Shown in pieces: positions 54,776-64,000 of a stretch of DNA of 64,000 bases; the first letter of the stretch is position 1; the number at the start of each line of letters is the position of its first letter. Origin of the DNA: Ceratothoa steindachneri (lineage: Eukaryota > Arthropoda > Malacostraca > Isopoda > Cymothoidae); the NCBI GenBank assembly GCA_963969495.1, contig OZ018318.1:98897357-98961356 (forward strand), read 5' to 3'. A model generated the notes under the pieces. That model saw only the letters and a list, made by a program, of their open reading frames with translations, ran no database searches and was not told where the DNA came from. The translations under genes and the position numbers were made by a program.

Positions 54776-57404
54776 AAAGATGAATAAAATAGGTTATGTA
54801 TAGCTACTCATCAATAGATGTGACAAAACAGAAGTAATAAACAGTTGGATCACAGCGCTATTTTGGAATATACGTTCGAATATATAATCGAGAATATCTT
54901 AGAAACCAAAGAAAACTAATTATATTCTTAAATTCAGTATACAAAAAAATGATTCTAAATCGATTGGAAAACCGACGACACTTGAAAGAAAGTTTTGAAA
55001 CGCTTTCCAGTGTAATAAATAAATAAAGTGTCCGTAGTCCTAACTCATTATAGCCATCGACCAGAAAATCCAGCCATTTGTCACATAACCCACTTAAGAT
55101 TATTAAGCTTTACGAGGCGTCGAAAGAATAAAACCAGAGGCGGATAAGAGAAGTTTTATAGGCCTGGTAACCAATGAAGTGGTAAAACCTTATACAAAGG
55201 ATAACTTTTTCAGGGATAAAGGTTACTGTATCGTCAAAGGCTCATCCAATTAATCGCGCCCCAACACCCAGGCTCCACAATCCTACTCTCTTGCAACTTG
55301 CGAGCTTTAAAGGGCATATGTTATAGAGGCTCAAAAGCCTTTCTTCTGACATGGCATTGGGTAGCTGATCAACTGCTCAATACTAGATTGAAGAATGAAA
55401 AAAGAGCCCGAGATTTTAAAAAGGGTCAGAAGAGGATTCCGAGAAGAAGCATCAGCTTATCTTGTCTGTTACAGTCGTGATAAAAGTTACCACCACCATA
55501 TAACTTTTTCTACGGGTGGTGGAACCGGGAGGATAAGTTTCTTCAGATGCCAACTGTGCTATGGTTGCCAATACTGCACCTAATGAATTAATTGGCCTTG
55601 GAATTTGGAGGCTGAGCGTGAGTCGATGCGTGGTCCCAACGGTTTAAAGTCTCAGATAGGACTGCGTGAAAAGGTTCAGGATTCTTTGACGTGCTAAATA
55701 TCTTCCCTCTAAGTTCGAACGAACTTAGATGGATACTTGATGAGAAAGCGGCGCTCCCCTGAGGAGAGCGGATTCGCTTGAAAGGTCCTGAGGGAGAGTT
55801 CTTCTATGCAAAGACTTTTTTTATTCGTCCTCCTAGTGGTTTGCGGGCGAGAAACAACATGACTAAAGAAAGAATTTGGACGCTTTAGTCAGTTCAAAAA
55901 GTGACGTGATATTTCTTACCGCCCAAACCCAACCACGTTTAGGAACCTCAGGCTTAAGTACGTTGGCTATCAATGGGAAAAGTCCTGCCCAGAGCATTTG
56001 AGTTTCCTAACGAAGTTGTCCAGGTCTTTGCTCTCTTTTGTAGCATAAACAGTTCTATACAATGAAGGAAAAGATGGTTAGGTGCTTTACAACAGCGAAA
56101 AAATCAAATCACAGAATTAAAAGCTAAAATTTATAAGAATAGAGTGCCAAGAGACAGATATGAAAAGTTTCTTAAGTTAACAGCAGTTATCAGTGATGCC
56201 AATTAGGAGTTTAATGTTACACATTTTTAACACCTCATCACGCAACACTTAATAAATCTCTTTTAATCTTTTGAGTTTTGCTTTGAGAGAAATAGTTTTT
56301 TCTTAAGTGCCCATCTAGCGACTTCTTTCAGACATAAAATCATTAGAAAGGAAGGGAAAGAATTGATCAGAATCCCTTTTTTTCTTCAAACTAGCCTGCC
56401 GTTCACCATAGATAATAAATTATTGAAACTGGCTGCTGATAAAGGACTGAAGATGGTTCTTAAAAGTGCAGTATCAGATCTATCTTATGGATAAGAGGGG
56501 GAATACGCCAAACAAACGAAAACTGCTCGGAAACTCTTCCCATATTCATTATCCATTGCGCCTGATACTGTCAACAATTAAACAGCTGCTGTATAAACTA
56601 ATAATCAAGAAAAGCGTTCACTCTTCCCCAAAATAAAAGTGGCAATATGTAATATGTTTATAAAATAACTCTTTAAGTTCATATGGTGGCATGATATGTT
56701 ATTACTTTTCTTATGTAAATATACTATTTTCCTGTTTTATATATTGGCATTTATATTACATTCAGTACATTTTATCTACCATGGAATAATGGTGTGTCGA
56801 ATAAAAAAGAAAAAAATGCCTATCTGCCATGCTACATAGTTTGAGAAGCATTGCAAAGAAGATTAGCCTTTGCAGGATGGGTAAACCCTACTTCAAGTGA
56901 GGTAGAATGGATGAATTAATTATATTACTCAAATAAAGTAACATTAAAAATCAGATTAAAATTAAAAGAAATGATCCTTTAAACTACCTTGATTATATTC
57001 TTTAAAACTCTCTTCCTCCTAATAATATTAAATCTATCGGTAAAGTTTTATAAGGGAGATAAAAATTTGAATGATCAAAGGTAAACTATAAGTGAAAACA
57101 ATGTTAATTGTTTGTTAACACTCGGTTATTAATCAAACGTTTTGACTATGTTTTCTTGCTAGGCATTCTTGATCACTTTCGCATATTTTTCCTTTATTCA
57201 ACATCGACTTGAAATTTAAGGGGCAATTAGTTGTTTAAAGAGTCTTGCACACTGTATTTTTTGTCTCGAGACAACAGCTTATCTTGTTGATTTTATGTGT
57301 TCCAATTCCCCCTTTTCATCCTCACAGTAAGGATTCATCCGTCTCACCGTTTAAATTCAGTTTTTATATTTAATTTTCGGATGTATTTTCTAAATGTGAC
57401 CTTT
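54776..57404. other. Unassigned region
   Basis: About 2.6 kb with no recognisable gene. There are short open frames at 55,298-55,583 and protein-like scraps at 56,090-56,200 and 56,400-56,500, but no motif and many stops. An imperfect hairpin (ccaccacc/ggtggtgg) lies at 55,489-55,522. Confidence 0.4.
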
Positions 57405-57925
57405 TATTCTTGGAGTATTAGAATTTTCTTGGTTATTCTTGCAGCAGCGAGGGTTTCCTGTTTATTATTAGAGCAGCGAAGGATTAATTTTTATTCTTCT
57501 GGTTTTCCGTAGTTTTCTAGTTTATTATTGGAGCAGCTAGGTTTTCTAGTTTACTCTTGGAGCACCGGAGGCTCCAGTTTATTCTTGGAGCAACGTAGGT
57601 GTGCTGTTTATTTTTGGAGTACGGAAGTTTCCTGTTTATTCTTTAAGTAGCAGAAGTTTACTGTTTATTCTTGGGGCAATAGAGGTTTTCTGTTTATTTT
57701 TCCGATCGCCGGAAGTTTGCTGTTTATTCTTGGAGCACCGAATATTTTCTGTTAATTCCGAGAGCATCGGAGATTTACTGTTTATGTTTGCAGAATAGGG
57801 TGTTTCCTGGTTTTAGGGGGGGACAATAGGAAGTTTCCTGTTTATCTTTGGAAAATATGAAGTTCCCTGTTTATTTGTGGAGAACCGAAACTTTCCTATT
57901 TATTCTTGGACCACCAGTGATCAAA
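57405..57925. repeat. Minisatellite, unit about 38-40 bases
   Basis: About 13 imperfect units built on a motif like tttcctgtttattcttggagcaccg. Well-preserved pieces include ctgtttattcttgg at 57,661 and 57,721. Because the unit is often a multiple of three plus an offset, open frames with repeated LFILG-type peptides arise. These are by-products, not genes. Confidence 0.85.
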
Positions 57926-58695
57926 ATTAGAAGTTTAGGATTTAGTTCCATTTTTATTCATTCTTCATAATTTTTCCTTTTACTTTTTCATTTATTTTTC
58001 TTATCCAACACTACTTATTTACTTATATTTGGGTTCTTTATGACTTGACAATTTCGCTATCACGCAAGGTGTCAGCTGTAGCATGAGCAACAATGTTGCA
58101 ACTTACATCTGGAAAATCAGTTGCCTTCCCGGCCAAACGCACGTAGTATCTTGCTTTCCTACCCACAACGCCACATCAGGATCACAAGTAGGTCACCACT
58201 TCATTTACAGATCTTCCTCTGCACTCTTTCTGCCAGAGATTTCCTTGTTGGTTTTTGTTCTGATCTAAAAATAAAAAGTAAATGTTGCCGACTTCATTCA
58301 AACTTATAACTAAAGATAATTAAGCAGATACAGTTTAAATGTATATGCGTAGCATAGTGGCAAGTAATCGATCAAAGTATCCAAACCCCTAAAAGACGTT
58401 GACACCTTTTCTGATCCACTGAAAGATCGTTCTTAACACTAGCCAACAAATTTTAACTTTGTCTCTGCTACTTGAGTAAATGTTGTTGTAACTAACTAAT
58501 TTTGGTGCGGTGATGCAACTAGTCTATATGGCTCACTTTGTCACTTTGGATCAATTAATGATATAATTATTACGAGTTTAAGAGGAATGAGACATTTCTG
58601 GGCAAAAGTTTGGAATCGGGGCACCCTATTTCACATTATGTACATCCTTTTGCAGACTTAGACAAGCTATGTATTACATATAAAAGAGGTAGTAC
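57926..58695. other. AT-rich unassigned stretch
   Basis: No gene supported. It ends at a good splice-donor-like sequence on the minus strand (gtgagtac at about 58,691-58,698) just after FamX copy C. Confidence 0.45.
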
Positions 58696-60270
58696 TCACC
58701 TAATTGTAAATTTCTTCAAAATGTTTGAGACTCTTGCTCTTGAGCTTGTACGTGGATATTGGATCCTCCCGTTGTAGGAACCAGCAGTAGTCACCCATCA
58801 TGTTTTCATTGAACCAGCCTTGATACCTGCTTTCCATCATTGCAAAATCTCGGTGGAACCTTTTCCCATGTTCGTCACTAATATCACCCATATTAGATGG
58901 AAAGAAATCTAGATGCGAATGCAAGAAATGCATCTTAAGAGACATCCAACACCCCATTCGTTGATATGCCTTTAGCATGTTGTCCACTAGTTCTTCATAG
59001 TTTTTAGACATATGGTTACCAGGAAAGTTCTGCACTACATGGACAAATGAATCACATGCTGCCAACTCAAGTGGAGTTAGTTTATTTCTGAACCTTCTGT
59101 CACGTATCAATTCTCTGATCTCCGGCCCTACAAAAATGCCAGATTTAAGTTTAGCATAGGTTTTCTTTGCACCAAATTTCTCTTTAAGATACTGGAATCC
59201 ATCAGAATCATGGACAAAATTCATGATAAGGCCAAGTTTGATATGGAGTGGTGGAAGGTAGATGCTTCACATTGTTTCGGCCAACTATGTGTTCTTCTCT
59301 TTCGGGCCACTTTTTGACAATATAATGATTTCTGTCGTCACAGCAGTTCCATAGGCATAATAAGCACATATTCTTCGTATATCCTAGCTGCAGTCCAAAA
59401 AGGAAAGAAATTACCTTTAGATCCCTACAGATATTCCATTTATGATGCGAATAATGAACACCTTCCCAAATAAATTTAATTAAGCCATATTTCTGTATCA
59501 TCCCAACAATAAGGTTTTTTGTTATCATTGTGTAGCAACACAGCTTTGAAGCTAGCATGCTTGCATAGATGAATAATCTCCTTTCATCAGGTAAATGACC
59601 GTTTCCTAGCTGATTCATGAGGTCATTAATATCATTACAGAAACAAGCACCATCTTCTTCTTTATAGAAGGCAGCTAAGGCCTCATAGCGTTTACGAAAA
59701 GTAGATATTTTTGCACGGTCCTCTATAAGATTCCATTGCTGTAGTCTGGAGCCCAACAGCTCTGCGTTCTCCTTTGACAATGTCAAATCCCCCACTAAAT
59801 CATTCAATCTTTCTTGATTTATCAACTGGATTTTCTTTTCGTTAGAATCATCCTCATACATTTCATTGTTATTGTTATCCTCCTCTTTAGGTGATGAATC
59901 ATCTTCTTTAACTGAACTAGCTGATGGAGAAACTGGGATTGGCATCTCCATATTATTGGTGACTGGTTTAATAGCTGACTTACAATCTGGATATAAATTT
60001 TTGACTTGATCTTATTCGAGAATCCCGCAATATTTGTTATACAAAAGTAGCAATCAAGAACATGATATGTTGGCTCACGCCACACCATTGGTAGAGCAAA
60101 AAGGCATACCCTTCCGTTTGCCATTTAACCGCTGTGTGAGCCCCGTATAACACAGTACAAGATTTGTGAGGTGGCCAGGGCTTGTCTTAGTCACCAACTT
60201 TACAACCAAAGTAATAATTGTATGCAACACTGCCCATATATGTAACTAAAGAGTATGTGTGTTACCCAGG
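58696..60270 (-). pseudogene. FamX copy C, uncharacterised protein, best preserved copy
   Basis: Minus strand. The N-terminal part (60,270-59,960) has SVAYNYYFGCKVGD, a PWPPHKSC block and MVWREPTYHVLDCYFC with frameshifts. The main frame 59,951-59,208 (247 codons) begins MEMPIPVSPSASS, then an acidic Asn/Glu/Asp-rich linker, LTLSKENAELLGSRLQQWNL, ERRLFIYASM (the Asp seen in copies A and D is Tyr), CRDLKVISFLFGLQLGYTKN and CLLCLWNC (Cys pairs). A one-base-type shift near 59,215 leads to 59,224-58,700 (174 codons): FQYLKEKFGAKKTYAKLKSG, FVGPEIRELIRD, LHSHLDFFPSNMGDISDEHG, RFHRDFAMMESRYQGW and GDYCWFLQRED, ending at a splice-donor-like site. It needs only one or two corrections in its C-terminal two-thirds. 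The function is unknown. Confidence 0.75.
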
Positions 60271-61380
60271 AACCTTACATGCTAGAATAATTTTGATTAC
60301 AGATTCAGAATCAGCATACTCGATTTAGTATGAATCAAAAACTAATACTCAAGTAGCAAAATAATTGTTGACTAGTGTAATGTGTAATTCAACGCAGGAT
60401 GTATGTTTGTCTCATGAAATGAAATAATCAAGATGTTAGACAGATCTAGAAATAAAAGGGAGGAGGAAAAGTATGAAGGGTAAATTGGTTGGCAAAAATG
60501 AGAAAATGAGTGGGACATGCAGTTGATCTCAATACTACTTGACTTATTAATTGAATGCTAAAAAATACACTTCTATAATTTAACAGTGGAATCTCATGCT
60601 TCTATCTATTTTTGATTTCGCATTGTTGATGTCATTTAAATTTATATGTGGCCAGGGTTGTTGTCAATTTGTCTAAAATTAAAAGACAGCTATTGACAGA
60701 TGTTATTTGTCATATTTGCCATTTTTTGAAACCAGTTATGACGTGTGCCAATCACCCGCCACGTTTAGCCTTGAATTTTAATCAGGTTTATAAAATACTC
60801 ATTCAAATGAAATTTATTGCTCTTTTAATTCTTAGAAAAGAACATCCTAGGAAGCTAATGTATTTTAAATAACTCTTAATGAATTTATAAAATATTAGTT
60901 TAAATATAATAAGTTTCCTCGGAGTTCTTTTTTTGCCATTTATTATTCGCTCCTGGCCGTTGATAACAGTAATGGGAACCCGTTACTGGTAAATTCGTTA
61001 GGTAATGTGATTAATTTTATGTCCAGCTTAATAACTTCTGACTAAATTATGACTAATATTATATTTTAGTTAAGCAATTTTTTGAACAGTTCAAATTTTC
61101 TTTTTTCTTAATTAAAGGCTATTATTTAAGGTTTTATCAAAGTTCTTACAAATTTTAAAAGTTTAGAAAAAGATAAATATGATTATCGAATGTTTTAGAA
61201 TTAAAAAAAAAATAATTACAAAACCTGAAGTTCCAAAAATACATTAAAATTAAGGCCTTGTTTTTTTTTAAGTATATAAAAAGAAATTTTCAGGAAAAAA
61301 ACTCTGAGGATTGTTTTTTCCGTATATTAAAAGAATTCCCATAGAAGTTTTTTTCTTACCTTTACGCCTAAAAAATAAGC
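60271..61380. other. AT-rich unassigned stretch
   Basis: Nothing recognised. A 74-codon frame at 60,648-60,872 has no motif and a composition expected by chance. Confidence 0.5.
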
Positions 61381-61788
61381 ATGGATGGCTTTGGGTCGTC
61401 CATCGAGGTCGATGATGACGAATGCCCTCATATTGAGGGCATCAAACCTACATTAGGTTTAAACGGGTAGGAATCCCAGCAAACGGACGAGGAAAAAGAA
61501 GACATATTATAAGCAGGAAAAGAAGTCGCACCGGTCTCTCTGAAGAAAGAGGTACTGGACAAAAGCTGCCTCTTCGACGGGGAGGAGGTCGCCCTTAAGG
61601 TCTTCTGTTCATCTCTGTGCAAGCCCCAGAAAGAAGACCTGGAGCAGTTACTCCGAGGTATTCAGCGGAGCAAGCAAATATAGCCCTTCGAGGGACCGTA
61701 CTCTGCAAAAGAAATCGATGGACTAATAGAAGACGGAGTCGTCTACATCCCGCCAGAAAGCGTCTACATAGTGAATATGCAGACGTAG
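61381..61788 (+). pseudogene. Probable LINE ORF1 C-terminal fragment
   Basis: From the ATG at 61,381 a single frame runs to 61,788 with only three in-frame stops. It is acidic at first (MDGFGSSIEVDDDECPHIEG), then has LKVFCSSLCKPQKEDLEQLL and EIDGLIEDGVVYIPPESVYI. The last block lines up with the ALKQGMIHIAPESCYNI end of ORF1 in LINE copy 3, and the KVFCSSLCKPQ part with KVYRFHTNPIP. It is GC-richer than its flanks. It may be the end of another ORF1; no zinc knuckles or ORF2 are attached. Confidence 0.5.
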
Positions 61789-63091
61789 AAGTTAATTAAA
61801 AGTGGTAAGGAGGAGTGGCGAAGCCATTGCCTGGTATATTTATAATTAATTAATAGAAATAATAGAACAACTTAAACATACAATAGTAGAATATGTATCC
61901 CTGTATTATATTTATATTTAATTATTAGAGCTGATTAATCTTAAATTGTATTGTTATTATGTTCAAGTATAGTGTAAATTACGTAAATATCTGATTTCCC
62001 CATTCTCCCGAAACTTTTAATTCATACTTCAACTTATAACTTTCCCTTCTCCGCTTAATTTCATGTTAATTCCCCACTATTATCTATTTACTTTACATAT
62101 ATCTACAATCTCATATGTATATTTACTCCTTAATAAATCATTGAATCATTTTGTAGGAATGTGTGCAGTCTTCGGAGCCGTATCTTGATCGAGGGGAGAA
62201 GGACCTTGGTCGCACGAGAGGCTCGAGACGACCAGGCTTCATCCTCCGCTGCACGGAGCTGCCGAGACACCGGTCTGTTAGTGCTCGCCTCTGGGTACTC
62301 CCGATCCTGGTTTCTGATCGAGGTATTATTTCTTTAGCCTTTGCCTAAAAAGGCAGAACCCACAAGGCAGTTGGGAGGGGGGATGCAGTGGTTGGTAGGT
62401 GCCAGAGCTTGTCCACACGCCTGTGGGACTGCATGCCGTAACTCTGGGGCCCACTGCTGCTCTGAGATCCCCTGCTGATGAGTGAACATCGGTAGTTGTT
62501 TTTCTCAATGTAGCTGCAGTTTTTTTTATCGATGAAGCAGTTGATTTTCTTGAATTGGCTCGTGAAACAGTGAGGGTGGGTGGGGGAAGTTTGTATTTTG
62601 ACGTTTGACACGGTTTTCCTTTTTTTGAAGCACTACTGTGTATATGTGCTTGTGTTTCTGGCGCTGAATAATAGGTAGCAAATATTTGAATCCCAAACAA
62701 AAATAGACATAAGGTAAATTATTAGGAGATATTACTTAAAACCTTTTAATATTTTAGAGCAAAATCCTGTTGCTAAAGCCAGATAGGCTGCAATCCACAG
62801 ACCGAAGTTCTGCCTGCGAAGAACAAGCTACTTCTGTTCGGAGGAGTGGGGGAGCCGCTCCAATCACGCAGCAGGATGAGGGATTGAACAGCAATGATTA
62901 AGCGAGCCATTACAACATGCATGACCAACCGTACCACAACTGATTTCTGCATACTTTTTAAATAAAGCAGTCGATTGGTGTCAAACACCAAGGAATTGAC
63001 TGTGAAGTGAAGAGAGCAGCCACTAAGTGATAAGTTGACTTTCAACTGAGGACATCCGTCATCATCGACCTCTATAGAGTTCCCAAAGCAA

Positions 63092-63093
<2 letters not shown>
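61789..63093. other. Unassigned region
   Basis: AT-rich to 62,155, then GC-richer patches at 62,160-62,600 and 62,760-62,900 with overlapping open frames on both strands and no recognisable motif. I cannot assign a gene. Confidence 0.4.

Positions 63094-63148
<55 letters not shown>
63094..63148. repeat. (TA)n microsatellite at a Tc1-like element end
   Basis: A 55-base (TA)n run ending directly at CAGTAGTGTGCAAATATG, the likely terminal repeat of the following Tc1-like element, which uses TA as target. Confidence 0.93.
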
Positions 63149-63151
<3 letters not shown>

Positions 63152-64000
63152 TAGTGTGCAAATATGTTCGGACTGTACGAATTATTAGGACTTTTTCTTA
63201 TGATGTCTTAATTTTTGGAAACACTAACGAAGTTTATTTTTCCGTGCAGAATAGTGTACTGGTAACATCTGCCAACTGTTTTGTTGTGCCCTAGCTACAC
63301 TAAGCCCGACAGTGCTACACCAGAGATGGCGTAGATGATTATTGCTGGGCGCGTGCTCTGTGGTTTACTTGGTTCTGCCGGAATATTCACCTACCAGTCA
63401 TTATTAGACTATATATATTTATCATGGATATCACATCCAAGAAGCGTGCAAGTGTTAGAGCTCTTAGAAAACATGCTGGTTTTAGTATCAGACGGATTCC
63501 TGAGAAAATGAAGCGAAAAACAATACTTCACGATGACAAGATTCTCATCAGAAATAGTGTGACTAATCCCAAGAAAACCAATGAAGATCTGCAGAGAGAT
63601 TTGTCTTTAGCTGGTGTAAATGTTCCTTCTTCAACTGTCCGGCGAAGGTTCATTTAAGTTGAGGGATTTGCTAGAAAAGCGGTACGTAAAGAGTTATTGA
63701 CTTCTGCTATAAAGACAAAACGGCTTTGCTGGGCACGCAAGTATGCCGGATGGAAGGCATCAGACTGGAAGAAATTTATGTTTTCATATGAATCGCGTTT
63801 TGAAGTACATGAGCATAGGTCAGTGGTAGTAAGGCGAAGTAAAGATGAATCACTTTGGCCAGAACACGTTCAACAGGCGCCAAAATACCCACCTAAGAAG
63901 ATTTTTTTGGGTTGTTTTAACGCTAAAGACCTAAAGCGGCTTGTTACTATTGAGGGAATGATGAACAGTGTTAAATATAAAGTTTGGTAGAGTCAAAGGC
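63149..64000 (+). mobile_element. Tc1-like DNA transposon (left part, runs off the window)
   Basis: It begins CAGTAGTGTGCAAATATG, the style of Tc1-family terminal repeats (CAGTGxTGTGCAAA), preceded by TA. The transposase follows from 63,424. The right end is outside the window. Confidence 0.82.
63424..64000 (+). pseudogene. Tc1-like transposase (partial, broken)
   Basis: From MDITSKKRASVRALRKHAGF (first HTH) through RRIPEKMKR and VTNPKKTNEDLQRDLSLAG to a stop after VPSSTVRRRFI at 63,657. It continues in frame as GFARKAVRKELLTSAIKTKR, then WKASDWKKFMFSYESRFEVH, where Tyr stands in place of the first catalytic Asp of FSDES. RSVVVRRSKDESLWPEHVQQ and PPKKIFLGCFNAKDLKRLV follow, then IEGMMNSVKYKVW and a stop at 63,990. 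The second and third catalytic boxes would lie beyond. The stop and the lost Asp make it inactive. Confidence 0.9.

Noticed and set aside
55470..55530. Hairpin with ccaccacc/ggtggtgg arms
   Set aside because: Short single hairpin without conserved context or a second copy.
56030..56210. Possible THAP-like domain (a RKRWLGALQQ peptide)
   Set aside because: The needed Cys and His residues are not in place and stops interrupt the reading.
44780..61825. Shared 13-mer ggagtggcgaagc at about 44,785 and 61,812
   Set aside because: A 13-base match is expected by chance several times in a window of this size, and the flanks do not align.
62326..63045. Overlapping minus-strand frames of 88-124 codons as genes
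   Set aside because: Three overlapping frames are open with no motif; GC-richer composition alone explains the lack of stops.

Overview
The window is a stretch of metazoan nuclear DNA, AT-rich, built almost entirely of nested and broken transposable elements with AT-rich filler. No intact host gene, rRNA, functional tRNA or CRISPR array is visible. The mix of elements (Jockey-type non-LTR retrotransposons with three-knuckle ORF1 proteins, Gypsy-type LTR elements, a Penelope-like fragment, several Tc1/mariner elements, a tRNA-derived SINE and long (TA)n tracts) fits an arthropod, possibly a crustacean. That assignment is an inference with low certainty at the species level.

Layout. 0.56-7.0 kb: two minus-strand Jockey-like LINE copies in head-to-tail order, joined at a (TA)n tract. 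7.26-8.95 kb: plus-strand RT of a second LINE lineage. 9.5-14.1 kb: a plus-strand LINE copy with both ORFs, ending in (TA)n and followed at once by the 5' leader of another LINE. 14.6-15.3 kb: Penelope-like fragment with a GIY-YIG endonuclease. 15.8-20.07 kb: a further LINE copy whose ORF1 is split by a 913-bp mariner with a TA duplication. 20.07-23.49 kb: Gypsy-type element (called G2 here). 24.75-26.37 kb: copy A of an uncharacterised protein family (called FamX here), cut by a complete 6-kb Gypsy-type element (G1, 26,372-32,400); FamX coding resumes just after the 3' LTR. 33.2-34.2 kb: G2 solo LTR. 34.2-35.3 kb: Tc1-like transposase with a probable intron. 36.6-38.4 kb: direct repeats bracketing FamX copy D. 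40.1-41.4 kb: LINE ORF1 remnant. 42.7-44.07 kb: a 1.37-kb mariner-superfamily element with terminal inverted repeats. 44.8-46.15 kb: LINE ORF2 remnant. 46.6-47.1 kb: mariner remnant. 48.6-49.4 kb: RT remnant of another LINE. 51.43-53.04 kb: a G1 LTR with a 5-bp target duplication and an inverted gag segment inside it. 53.05-54.78 kb: FamX copy B with a SINE insertion. 57.4-57.9 kb: minisatellite. 58.7-60.3 kb: FamX copy C, the best preserved. 61.4-61.8 kb: ORF1-like fragment. 63.15 kb to the end: Tc1-like element running off the window.

How the parts relate. The autonomous elements would encode their own mobility: ORF1/EN/RT for LINEs, Gag/PR/RT/RH/IN for LTR elements, DDE/D transposases for Tc1/mariner. 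Every copy seen here carries stops, frameshifts or deletions of catalytic segments, so the window looks like a graveyard with some recent activity (the two G1 LTRs are nearly identical). The most unusual content is FamX: four diverged copies in 64 kb of a protein with Cys/His-rich N-terminal motifs and an acidic-residue pattern that may be RNase H/transposase-like.
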